DNA of 47,682 bases from Paenibacillus chondroitinus NBRC 15376 (GTDB lineage Bacteria > Bacillota > Bacilli > Paenibacillales > NBRC-103111), in the NCBI RefSeq assembly GCF_004000765.1, contig NZ_BILW01000047.1:1-47682 (forward strand), read 5' to 3'. This document shows, piece after piece, positions 31,431-38,886 of this stretch. The translations under genes were made by a program, and so were the position numbers. The stretch's first letter is position 1, and every line of letters begins with the position of its first letter. Below the pieces are notes generated by a model. The model did not search any database. It was not told the origin of the DNA and was given only the letters and a program-made list of their open reading frames with translations.

Positions 31431-32789
31431 TTACTTGCTTTCTTTGGCCAAGGCTTCTTCATGCTTTTTCGCAAACTCTTCCGGCGTGACCGCTTTGCCG
31501 AACAACGCTTGAATCATGTTCAAGTGAACTTCTGCGGAAGCCGGTTTCATCTGTACGTCAGCGAACAACGTGATGTTGCTTGCTTTATTAAGTTCATTTA
31601 ATAAGTCAATGTACATTTGCGGCAGCTTCACCTTAGAGGTATCTACTTTCGTCGCCGGGATCACACCCGCTTCGGAAATCGCGTGCTCGCCCCACTTCTG
31701 AACGAAGAAGGAAACAAATTTCTTGGATTCTTCTTTAACCTTCGAATTGTTGGCAACGAACAAGCCTACGCCCGGTCCGCCAACCCAGCTGTCCAAGTTC
31801 CCTTTGCCGCCATCGACGGTCGGGAATTTAAAGAAGCCGATTTGATCCTTGAATGCTTGTGGAACATCCTTATTCGTTGTGTAATTCGGCAGTTCCCATG
31901 TTCCCATCATGTACATAGCCGCTTTGCTGTTCATGAATTCCGCTTTGCCCTCATCGTTGGAAAGTCCGTTGAAGCCTTTGTTGAACCCGTTCATATCAAC
32001 CAATTGGGTAATTTCGGAAGCTGCGCGAACCAGGCCAGGATCGTTGAATGAACCGGTGCGGTCAATGGCTTTCTTCAATGTTTCCGGTCCGCCGATGCGG
32101 TCGGCCAGATACATGTACCATAGGGAGCCGGTCCAGCGGTCCTTGTTCCCCAGCGCGATTGGAGCAACGCCATTGGAGCTAAGCGTTTTAACCACATTTT
32201 TAAATTCATCATAGGTTTTCGGCACTTGCAGGTTGTATTTCGCGAAAATTGCTTTATTGTAGTACACCGGCACGATGTTCAGTTCCACGGGCAGCCCGTA
32301 GGTTTTGCCGCCAAAAGCATAGGCGTTCGTCGTTCCGTTAACGAATTTATCTTTCAAATCTCCCTGCAGCAGGTCGTCTAGCGGAGCGAACATGTCACCT
32401 TTTACATAAGGATCCATGTAGCCTGCAGCCCATGTGAAGCCTACGTCCGGCAAAGCGTTGGAAGTGGAAAGCACCTTCATTTTATTTTTATATTGCTCAT
32501 TCTCAAGCACTTCTTGTTCAATGGTCACATTCGGATTTGCCGTTTGATACTCTTTAATGATATCGTTTACAATTTTGTTTTGCGTTGCGGAGTTACCGGT
32601 CGGCCAGAGGTGCATCATTTTGATCGTTACTTTCTTAGCGGGTTGCGCGCTCTCTCCGGCTGCCTTGGCTGTTTCTTTGGCAGGCTGCGGAGTGCTGGCA
32701 CTCTCTGTCGTAGAACTGGAGCACCCGGATAGAACCAAACCGAGACTAAGCATCGTCGTCATCGTCCATGTAAGCGTTTTTCTTGCCAT
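31431..32789 (-). CDS. Sugar-binding lipoprotein (CUT1 ABC importer)
   Basis: A 452-residue family 1 solute-binding protein. The signal peptide ends in the lipobox LSGC with Cys at residue 23, then a Ser/Thr/Ala/Lys-rich linker. IVNDIIKEYQTANPNVTIEQE and LPDVGFTWAAGYMDPYVKGD are standard for this family, and YNKAIFAKYNLQVPKTYDEF is the conserved sugar-site loop region. The ATG at 32789 follows AAGGGGG. A cre-like site and the YesM/YesN-type genes lie directly upstream, so expression is probably induced by its sugar and subject to CcpA. The ligand is unknown; such systems often serve oligosaccharides from plant polymers. Confidence 0.9.
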   Translation of the reverse strand: MARKTLTWTMTTMLSLGLVLSGCSSSTTESASTPQPAKETAKAAGESAQPAKKVTIKMMHLWPTGNSATQNKIVNDIIKEYQTANPNVTIEQEVLENEQYKNKMKVLSTSNALPDVGFTWAAGYMDPYVKGDMFAPLDDLLQGDLKDKFVNGTTNAYAFGGKTYGLPVELNIVPVYYNKAIFAKYNLQVPKTYDEFKNVVKTLSSNGVAPIALGNKDRWTGSLWYMYLADRIGGPETLKKAIDRTGSFNDPGLVRAASEITQLVDMNGFNKGFNGLSNDEGKAEFMNSKAAMYMMGTWELPNYTTNKDVPQAFKDQIGFFKFPTVDGGKGNLDSWVGGPGVGLFVANNSKVKEESKKFVSFFVQKWGEHAISEAGVIPATKVDTSKVKLPQMYIDLLNELNKASNITLFADVQMKPASAEVHLNMIQALFGKAVTPEEFAKKHEEALAKESK

Positions 32790-32829
32790 GCGTTGTTTCC
32801 CCCTTAAACTATGTTTGCTACGAATATTA

Positions 32830-32843
32830 TTGTAGCGCTTTCA
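32830..32843 (-). promoter_or_regulatory. cre-like site (CcpA) upstream of the sugar-binding protein gene
   Basis: On the minus strand TGAAAGCGCTACAA. It has the TGAAAGCGCT half of a catabolite-responsive element, but the last four bases deviate from the consensus TTCA/WWCA. A possible -10 (TACAAT) overlaps its end, so binding could block transcription. It lies about 40 bases before the gene. Confidence 0.4.
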
Positions 32844-32897
32844 TTGCGACGGCAGGGAGTAACGGCTATCGGGAAATATACCACTATTTTTGGGTTT

Positions 32898-33707
32898 CTA
32901 ATTTTGGTTTTCCATGTTTTCTTCGCTCTCATTCGCCTGCTTGCGGTATTGATTCGGACTGATGCCTTCATAATCTTTGAACAGTTTAATAAAATATTTC
33001 GATGTCTGGTACCCAATCTGCTCGGAAATGTCCGCAATCGTCAGCCTGGTTTGCAAAAGCAGCTCCTTCGCTTTCTGAATCCGGCTCCTCGTGACATATT
33101 CACTGAAAGTGAAACCTGTCTGCTCCTTAAAAAGAGCGCTAAAATAGCTCGGATTCAAATGGATATGCCCTGCCACCTCGCTCATGCCCAAAGGTTCCTG
33201 GAGATGCTCCTCTACATAGAGCACGGCTTGCCTGACAGGAGGGCTATAATTCATGGAGACGGTTTTGGCCTGCATGAGCCGGGAATCCACCATTTTCTCC
33301 ATCGTTTCCACGCGCCCGCGTTCTTCTTCAATTTGCAGCGCCTGCTCGACAGCTTCGAGGAGCTTGCTCTTTTTGATCGGCTTTAACAAATAGTTTACGA
33401 CCCCTAGCTGAATCGCAGTTTGAGCATATTGGAAATCGGGATGTCCCGAGATGACGATAACGACAGGCTTATGCCCTGTATTGCGCGAATCCTCTACCAC
33501 TTGCAGTCCGCTGATCTCCGGCATGCGAATATCGGTGATAAGCAGATGCACCGGGCGGGTATTCAGCACTTCCAGCGCTTCAGTTCCGTTGCTGCTGCTT
33601 AAGATGTGATAGCGGCCAATCGACCAGGCTTCGAGCGTTTTGCGGATGCCTTCTCTCGTTAACGGCTCATCATCAACGATCAGTATGGTTTTGCTGGGTG
33701 GAATCAT
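32898..33707 (-). CDS. YesN-type response regulator with AraC DNA-binding domain
   Basis: A 269-residue regulator. The receiver domain (about 6-125) has the acidic pair DDE (12-14), the phospho-acceptor Asp at 59 in LLITDIRMPE, and the KP motif NYLLKPIKKSKLL. An AraC-type double helix-turn-helix fills about 165-262 (MSEVAGHIHLNPSYFSALFK and IADISEQIGYQTSKYFIKLF). The ATG at 33707 lies inside the end of the sensor gene (35-base overlap) with AAGGAGG six bases ahead. It probably activates the sugar ABC genes that start 108 bases downstream. Shorter than full YesN proteins, which carry a middle domain. Confidence 0.93.
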   Translation of the reverse strand: MIPPSKTILIVDDEPLTREGIRKTLEAWSIGRYHILSSSNGTEALEVLNTRPVHLLITDIRMPEISGLQVVEDSRNTGHKPVVIVISGHPDFQYAQTAIQLGVVNYLLKPIKKSKLLEAVEQALQIEEERGRVETMEKMVDSRLMQAKTVSMNYSPPVRQAVLYVEEHLQEPLGMSEVAGHIHLNPSYFSALFKEQTGFTFSEYVTRSRIQKAKELLLQTRLTIADISEQIGYQTSKYFIKLFKDYEGISPNQYRKQANESEENMENQN

Positions 33708-35466
33708 CGTTATCCTCCTTATGAATCGGAATGTCGAAGCTGACGCTTGTCCCTTGGCGCGGAATACTGTGGATGGTTAAACCTCTGCTGCCATCCGCCA
33801 GTGCTGGGTAATATAACTGAATGCGGCGCTGGACATTGGAAATCGCCATGCCCTTTCCTTTGCCCGACGGTGCACCGCCGCGTTCCATCGCATCCTTAAC
33901 GGCTTGGAGCTTCTGCTCGCTCATACCCGGTCCGTCATCGCTGACCGTGATCCGCAGCTCCGCAGCTTCCAAGGGTGATGGCTCTACACGGATCGTGATG
34001 AGGCCAGGATCTGTTTTTCCTTCTAAACCGTGTAGGATCGCATTTTCCACGAGAGGCTGAATCAACAATTTGGGGATGAGGACATGATTGTACGCATCGT
34101 CAATATTGATTTCCCAGACCAGGCGAGAGCCGAACCTCACACCCATAATGCTCAAATACCGTTTAATGTGCTCCAATTCCTCCCCCATCGACACCCATTC
34201 ATCCTTATTGGGGCTGCCGATGACATAGCGGAACAAATCGGACATCGCGACAACAAGATCGGCGAGTTCCTCCTCATCTTTATCCTGCAAAGACCAGTAC
34301 AAAGCTTCCAGCGTATTGTATAAAAAGTGCGGATCTATCTGCGCTTGAAGCGCTTGCAGTTCCGTCCGGCTTTGGATGACCTCTTTTTCATAAACCAGTT
34401 TAATGAGTCCGTTGATATTGTCAACCATTTGGTTATAGGTCATATTCAGATCGTTCAGCTCTGTTGTATACGTTTTCGTAAGGTTCGGCGTCAGCACGCC
34501 CTGTCGTGTATTTCTCATAGCCCTCATTAGCCTTAGAATGGGCCGAGTAATCATCATCGAGAGCAAAAATGAGAGAATAATGAACAACACCGACCCAATC
34601 GCCCCTGATACGATAATGGCCCAGCGCAGTACAGAGATCCCATCGGTAATATCGCTGACCGGATACAAAATCATAAGCGTCCATCCTGTTTGTTCCGATG
34701 GCTGCTTCACCAAAATGTAGCGTTTCTGTTTGATCGTTACCGTCTGAGAGGAGGTCTGCATTAATTCGCCCACACCGTCCGTGACTTCGCCATCCGGTAT
34801 GATCGGTGTTCCTGAGCTGTCTGCAAGCACCAGCAATTCCTGGTGGCTGCCTGTATCCGTTAACTGTTTCTGAAAATCAAAATAACTGCTGTTAATTCGG
34901 ACAAGCAAATAACCGCCATTCGAGAACCAACGGTCAATTAAGTTGATCCGTCGAATCGCTAGAACCGTGCCGGGTTCCTTTGGATCATTCCCGATCCAGA
35001 CCAGTTTTCCTTTTTCCTTGTCTGCCTGCTCGATCCAGTTGCTGTCCACTCGATCGGACATTTTCTGATCGTCCAATGGGAACAAACGTACAAATCCCGT
35101 GGTGTACAGCTCCACATTGCTTACACCGCTATATGCTTGTATATGATTGGCGATCTTCGACAACGCCTGCCGCTCGCTAAAGGTCACCTCTTTACCTTGC
35201 ACATTGGAAAGAAATAGCTGCTGTAGATAGGCGTCATTGACGGCCTGCAGCGTTAACGTGTCAATTTGCGTGAGAAACGCTTCAAGTCTGCCGTTCGCTT
35301 GCGAGGCGATTTGCTTCATCTGCGTTTCCGCTTTCGTGTTCAGGAGGGTGGACACCGAGTTGAACGTAATGGCTCCAGCGCAAATTAACACGATGATCAT
35401 AACGAAAACGAAGCCGGCCAGCATTTGATTGCGCAGTGTATTCCAATTAGCCACCTTCTGCCACAT
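33673..35466 (-). CDS. YesM-type sensor histidine kinase
   Basis: A 597-residue membrane kinase from the ATG at 35466 (AAGGGG eight bases ahead; longer starts have no good site). Layout: membrane segment (about 12-36), large extracytoplasmic sensor of dCache type (about 40-285), membrane segment (about 290-315), HAMP, and a His_kinase domain whose motif ALQAQIDPHFLYNTLE holds the phospho-acceptor His. The HATPase follows, with NAILHGLEGK, VSDDGPGM and GKGMAISNVQRRI boxes. Such kinases in Paenibacillus lie next to CUT1 sugar importers and sense the sugar or the loaded binding protein. It overlaps its regulator gene by 35 bases. Confidence 0.93.
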   Translation of the reverse strand: MWQKVANWNTLRNQMLAGFVFVMIIVLICAGAITFNSVSTLLNTKAETQMKQIASQANGRLEAFLTQIDTLTLQAVNDAYLQQLFLSNVQGKEVTFSERQALSKIANHIQAYSGVSNVELYTTGFVRLFPLDDQKMSDRVDSNWIEQADKEKGKLVWIGNDPKEPGTVLAIRRINLIDRWFSNGGYLLVRINSSYFDFQKQLTDTGSHQELLVLADSSGTPIIPDGEVTDGVGELMQTSSQTVTIKQKRYILVKQPSEQTGWTLMILYPVSDITDGISVLRWAIIVSGAIGSVLFIILSFLLSMMITRPILRLMRAMRNTRQGVLTPNLTKTYTTELNDLNMTYNQMVDNINGLIKLVYEKEVIQSRTELQALQAQIDPHFLYNTLEALYWSLQDKDEEELADLVVAMSDLFRYVIGSPNKDEWVSMGEELEHIKRYLSIMGVRFGSRLVWEINIDDAYNHVLIPKLLIQPLVENAILHGLEGKTDPGLITIRVEPSPLEAAELRITVSDDGPGMSEQKLQAVKDAMERGGAPSGKGKGMAISNVQRRIQLYYPALADGSRGLTIHSIPRQGTSVSFDIPIHKEDNDDSTQQNHTDR

Positions 35467-35514
35467 GTGGGGTTCCCCTTTTCCGTCTGGATTCGTGCAC
35501 ATGTTTCTCGCCAA

Positions 35515-35543
35515 ATCATACTACAGACGTGTGAAATTGCCTA
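35515..35543 (-). promoter_or_regulatory. Candidate promoter of the YesM/YesN-type genes
   Basis: On the minus strand TAGGCA (35543-35538), 17 bases, TATGAT (35520-35515), about 50 bases before the kinase start. The -35 box is weak (four of six). Confidence 0.42.
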
Positions 35544-35644
35544 CCAGCTTTCTCAGATTAAAATTGGCGACCTGGTCTGAGTGCTCGTTCGACTGCCACA
35601 ACTGCTTGCCTTGCGCCACGACCTACTGTGGGTGTGCGTGCTGC

Positions 35645-36051
35645 ATTGGATGAAATCCAATAAAGGGGCTTCATGAGAAGCCAAATGTGTGATTTCATTG
35701 GACAGAATCCACTCACTTCTGGTCAAATCTGCGTATTTGAGGCAATAGGTTGCTCCCCCGTTGGATTTACTCCAATGAAGTGTGCAATTTCACTGCCAAA
35801 ATAGGCTTGTCATTGGATTTTTTCCAATGGCGGTTTCCAATAATGGCCGCTGCTTCTCTATATTGCACTTTGTGCAACGATATGGCCTCGGTTCGGCCGT
35901 TATCGGCTTCTACGTTGTACGAAGTGCAACGTAAAATCAGAATAGCGCGGTTTTCACGCTATTTTGGCTGAATTCATTGTACTCTGTACAATGAAAAGTG
36001 GGGTGTTGGGGTTTAAAGCTGTTCTATGTTGTAGAAAGTACAACATAGAAC
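35645..36051. repeat. Array of eight short hairpins at about 46-63-base spacing
   Basis: Hairpins start at about 35645, 35697, 35760, 35811, 35863, 35913, 35975 and 36021. The first four have TTGGA...TCCAA-type stems (for example ATTGGAT-gaa-ATCCAAT at 35645-35661; the one at 35697 is imperfect). The last four have TTGCAC/TTGTAC...GTGCAA/GTACAA stems (CATTGTAC-tct-GTACAATG at 35975-35993). The last is extended to 13 pairs (36021-36051). An extra GGCTTC-atga-GAAGCC lies at 35668. No convincing gene in this stretch. Confidence 0.75.
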
Positions 36052-36071
36052 AGGGGGCGAGGGGTATTGCC

Positions 36072-36267
36072 CGAGGCGGGCAGGCTGAGCGGAGGGGTTG
36101 CTTGGTGCGAGGCGGGCAGGCTGAGCAGATGGGTTACTTTGTGCGAGGCAGTCATGCAGAGCGAATGGGTTACTTGGCGCGAGGCGGGCAGGCTGAGCGG
36201 ATGGGTTGCTTGGTGCGAGGCGGGCAGGCTGAGCGGATGGGTTGCTTGGTGCGAGGCGGGCAGGCTG
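36072..36267. repeat. 36-base tandem repeat, about 5.4 copies
   Basis: Units begin at 36072, 36108, 36144, 36180, 36216 and 36252 (partial). The unit starts CGAGGCGGGCAGGCTGAGCG and ends TTGCTTGGTG. Copies 4 and 5 are identical and copy 3 is the most divergent. Since 36 is a multiple of three, long open frames arise on both strands, but none has good start signals or a known product, so I treat this as a minisatellite. Confidence 0.85.
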
Positions 36268-36278
36268 CACCTTCCAAC

Positions 36279-36307
36279 AAAAAAGCAGGCCGCCAAAGGC
36301 GCCTGCT
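36279..36307 (-). terminator. Terminator of the NO synthase gene
   Basis: On the minus strand GCAGGCGCC-TTTG-GCGGCCTGC with one central mismatch-type pair, followed by six T. Located nine bases after the NOS stop. Confidence 0.82.
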
Positions 36308-36315
36308 CCGCTCAT

Positions 36316-37443
36316 CTACTCTTCATCCCGATAAAAAAAGTTGGGAAGCTTCACTTCATTGCTATAATGCTGGTGAAAAATATGCGTCGTCGCCGGGGAA
36401 AGCGGCGGGATCAGCCACGTCCAGTCACCTGTGACCTCACGGCTTGCCTTCTCCTCTTTTTCCTCGAACCGTTTAAACTGCCGCGCTGCGGTATGATGAT
36501 CCACTATGGCGACGCCCTGCTGATGGAAAGAATGCAGCACAGCCACGTTCAACTCCACAAGCGCCCGATCCTTCCAGAGGGATGCGTCACGCCGAGTATC
36601 TAACCCCATCACTTCCGCTACACGCGGCAGCATGTTGTATCGCGCTTCGTCAGCGAAGTTACGAGCCCCGATTTCTGTGCCCATGTACCAACCATTGAAA
36701 GGAGCCGCCGAGTAATGGATGCCTCCGATCTCCAGGTACATGTTAGAAACAATTGGCACCGCGTACCATTGGAGACGCAAATCCGCCATGGCCGCGATAT
36801 CCGGATGCGTGATAGCGACTTCCTTGACCAGTCGGCTCGGAATTTCATAGAATTTCGGCGTGTTGTTCCCCATCTGAAGGACGAGGGGCAGCACATCGAA
36901 AGGGGTCCCCGCTCCCTGCCACCCGAGAGATTGGCACATGGCCGTGATCTGCAAAGAAGCCGGATCGCCCACAATGCCGTCCTCCGTCTCATACCCTGCA
37001 TATCGAATTAATTGAGCATTATGAATAAACGCCCCCGGAGCTGCCCCTGCCCCCTGCACAGGTGAAAATACCGTAATCATCGGGCGAATTTTCCCGTCAT
37101 TCGTCGCCGTCTCAATATGCCGGAATAGAGCTTGCGCCATCTCATCTTCCGTTGCCGCATGACGGGCATCCTGCACGGTCAGCGTCTCCCAGAACAATCG
37201 CCCAATGCAGCGATTACTGTTGCGCCATGCCATTTTGGCACCATGCTCCAGCTCTTGAAGCGTGTGCTCATAGGTACCCTTATACCCGATGGAACGGGTA
37301 ACTTCAGCAATGCGAGCTTCCATTTCGCTCTCGCTTTTGCCTAATTCAGCGTAACACTCTCTAATAAAAGGAACTGCCTTATCTAGCAGTTTATCCTGTA
37401 CTTCCTGCACTTCTTTCATAGGTGTAACTCCATTCCGATTCAT
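36316..37443 (-). CDS. nos: Bacterial nitric oxide synthase oxygenase (NOS)
   Basis: A 375-residue oxygenase-only NOS (bacterial forms are about 360). It makes NO and citrulline from arginine using haem and a pterin, with reductant from other flavoproteins. AWRNSNRCIGR carries the haem-ligand Cys (79). NGWYMGTEIGARN holds the substrate Glu, and TGDWTWLIPPLSP is the conserved C-terminal pterin/haem region. There is no reductase domain. I chose the ATG at 37443 (AAGGGAG six bases ahead) instead of a TTG at 37464. It lies 42 bases after a small unknown gene and a pirin gene, possibly one transcript, and ends at a terminator. In Bacillus, NOS protects against oxidative stress and antibiotics. Confidence 0.96.
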   Translation of the reverse strand: MNRNGVTPMKEVQEVQDKLLDKAVPFIRECYAELGKSESEMEARIAEVTRSIGYKGTYEHTLQELEHGAKMAWRNSNRCIGRLFWETLTVQDARHAATEDEMAQALFRHIETATNDGKIRPMITVFSPVQGAGAAPGAFIHNAQLIRYAGYETEDGIVGDPASLQITAMCQSLGWQGAGTPFDVLPLVLQMGNNTPKFYEIPSRLVKEVAITHPDIAAMADLRLQWYAVPIVSNMYLEIGGIHYSAAPFNGWYMGTEIGARNFADEARYNMLPRVAEVMGLDTRRDASLWKDRALVELNVAVLHSFHQQGVAIVDHHTAARQFKRFEEKEEKASREVTGDWTWLIPPLSPATTHIFHQHYSNEVKLPNFFYRDEE

Positions 37444-37485
37444 AGAAGCTCCCTTGGCCCTCAAGCCTCCAGGGCTCCTTATCTT

Positions 37486-37815
37486 TTACAATTGTGCGCT
37501 AAAATGCTCCGGTACATAGGCTATTTGAGAGCCGGCGATAATCGTCAACTCGCCCTGCTCCTCTGAATAATGAACAGCGTCATCGCCAACATAGAACCAT
37601 ACTTTCCGTGTCGGCTGATTCTCAAACTCTTGAAAAATAAAAACATTAAGTTCATCTTTCCATTTTAAAAGCTCAGCAATACGCTCCTTATCGATCTTCA
37701 CGGTAAAAATCCATTGTTCTTCTACTTGCTTATACGTATACTCAACCGGCTCCTTGCCTGTATCGATAAATGCCCGGCCGCCTACCGCATGTTTCACCAA
37801 AAATTGTTCCTTCAT
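37486..37815 (-). CDS. Small protein of unknown function between pirin and NOS genes
   Basis: A 109-residue acidic protein, no signal peptide or membrane segment. I do not recognise the family. It looks like a small alternating beta/alpha fold (IFTVKIDKERIAELLKWKDE, TRKVWFYVGDDAV, GELTIIAGSQIAYVP). The start is well supported: AAGGAGG lies eight bases before the ATG at 37815. It follows the pirin stop by 16 bases and precedes the NOS gene by 42, so it is probably co-transcribed with both. A stress-related role is only a guess from context. Confidence 0.82.
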   Translation of the reverse strand: MKEQFLVKHAVGGRAFIDTGKEPVEYTYKQVEEQWIFTVKIDKERIAELLKWKDELNVFIFQEFENQPTRKVWFYVGDDAVHYSEEQGELTIIAGSQIAYVPEHFSAQL

Positions 37816-37831
37816 CTCCGCAGCCTCCTTG

Positions 37832-38530
37832 TTATGGCAGATCGATTAGCATGAAATGCGCATCTTCCGCAGCACGGAGCAGAAGCGTCGACTCCGCCTC
37901 CATCCGCGCACTGTCCATAGTTTCCAACTGAGCCTTATTGGCCTCTAATTTCCCACTAATGACCATAAGGAAAATACGCCGATTCTCGCCCTGATTGAAG
38001 ACCAGCTCTTTACCAGCTTCCAGCTTGCTGAGATAGATGCTCATATCTTGGTAGATTTTCGCTTGGTGCTCGCCGCCTTCAGGTGTTACAACCGGCAGCA
38101 GGGCATTCGTCATGGCCTCCGGTACATAGGTCACATTCTCGAAGGACGGCTCCGTGCCCCGCTTCGCCGGCATAAACCAAAGCTGGAACAAGCTGAGCGG
38201 CTCCGAATCCGATGCATTATACTCGGCATGAATCACGCCGCTGCCCGCTGACATGCGCTGAACGCCGCCAACTGCCGTAATCGCCACATTTCCTAAACTA
38301 TCCTCGTGCTTAATAGCTCCGCTGAGAACGACGCTGACAATTTCCATATCGCTGTGCGGATGAGGACCAAAACCGCGACCCGCGGCAATTTCATCATAAT
38401 TGCAAACACGCATAACCCCGAAACTCGTATTATTTTCATCAAAATAATCACCAAACGAAAAGCTCTTATACCCCTTGAGCCAACCCAAATCCGAACTGTT
38501 GCGCGTATGTGCAGGAAAGACTTGAATCAC
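37832..38530 (-). CDS. Pirin-family protein
   Basis: A 232-residue double cupin. The start is GTG 38530 (MIQVFPAHTR), with AAAGGAGG eight bases ahead; the longer frame upstream has no site. GFGPHPHSDMEIVSVVLSGAIKHEDSLGN is the metal-binding cupin motif (His-His-Glu plus His), followed by MSAGSGVIHAEYN. LFQLWFMP belongs to the second half. Members bind iron or other metals and some are quercetin dioxygenases or redox sensors. It begins the run pirin - unknown - NOS. Biochemical activity cannot be told from sequence. Confidence 0.92.
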   Translation of the reverse strand: MIQVFPAHTRNSSDLGWLKGYKSFSFGDYFDENNTSFGVMRVCNYDEIAAGRGFGPHPHSDMEIVSVVLSGAIKHEDSLGNVAITAVGGVQRMSAGSGVIHAEYNASDSEPLSLFQLWFMPAKRGTEPSFENVTYVPEAMTNALLPVVTPEGGEHQAKIYQDMSIYLSKLEAGKELVFNQGENRRIFLMVISGKLEANKAQLETMDSARMEAESTLLLRAAEDAHFMLIDLP

Positions 38531-38658
38531 AGCTATCGCCTCCTTTATGTAGTACTCTAAGCTTATCATATTGTAATCATCGACTTCCATGTCAGAACAG
38601 TGGCGGAACGGTTGCAAAATAGAGTCGAGCCCTCGTGGCGAACAATTGGGCTAACCCA

Positions 38659-38840
38659 AGGGAACTACAATCCGCTATTTCGGCTAAATCAGCCGATATC
38701 GCTGACCTAGTGGAACTACAGGGCCTTATTCGCGAGCAGCCACCTGCAAATCGGCTCAAACAAGCGAAATAGCGCCCCCTGGTTCCCTTTAACAGGCCAA
38801 GTGGGCGCCTCACCTCAAAATAGCGGCTCGTAGTTCCGCC
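38659..38840. repeat. GGAACTAC-type palindromic intergenic repeat, copy 2
   Basis: Left: GGGAACTACAATCCGCTATTT and TGGAACTACAGGGCCTTATT. Right: the inverse AAATAGCGCCCCCTGGTTCCC and AAAATAGCGGCTCGTAGTTCC. It fills most of the gap between the pirin start and the ABC-F terminator. Same family as 28172-28352 and the right-edge copy. Confidence 0.72.
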
Positions 38841-38856
38841 TCTCTCCCGCCGCCAC

Positions 38857-38883
38857 AAAAAAAGAGGAGCCCTCAGGCTCCTC
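38857..38883 (-). terminator. Terminator of the ABC-F gene
   Basis: On the minus strand GAGGAGCC-TGAG-GGCTCCTC (eight pairs) followed by seven T, starting three bases after the ABC-F stop. Confidence 0.9.
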
Positions 38884-38886
38884 CTC

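Noticed and set aside
35645..36051. Possible CRISPR-like array of hairpins
   Set aside because: The stems are short and not identical, and no cas genes are present; kept only as a hairpin array.
36072..36267. Possible CRISPR array
   Set aside because: Units are directly joined with no unique spacers between them and no cas gene is near.
36013..36603. Long open frames across the 36-base repeats on both strands, including one with QPARLAPSNPSA repeats
   Set aside because: They arise because the unit is a multiple of three and are open in several frames at once; no ribosome site or known family, and one frame overlaps the NOS gene.
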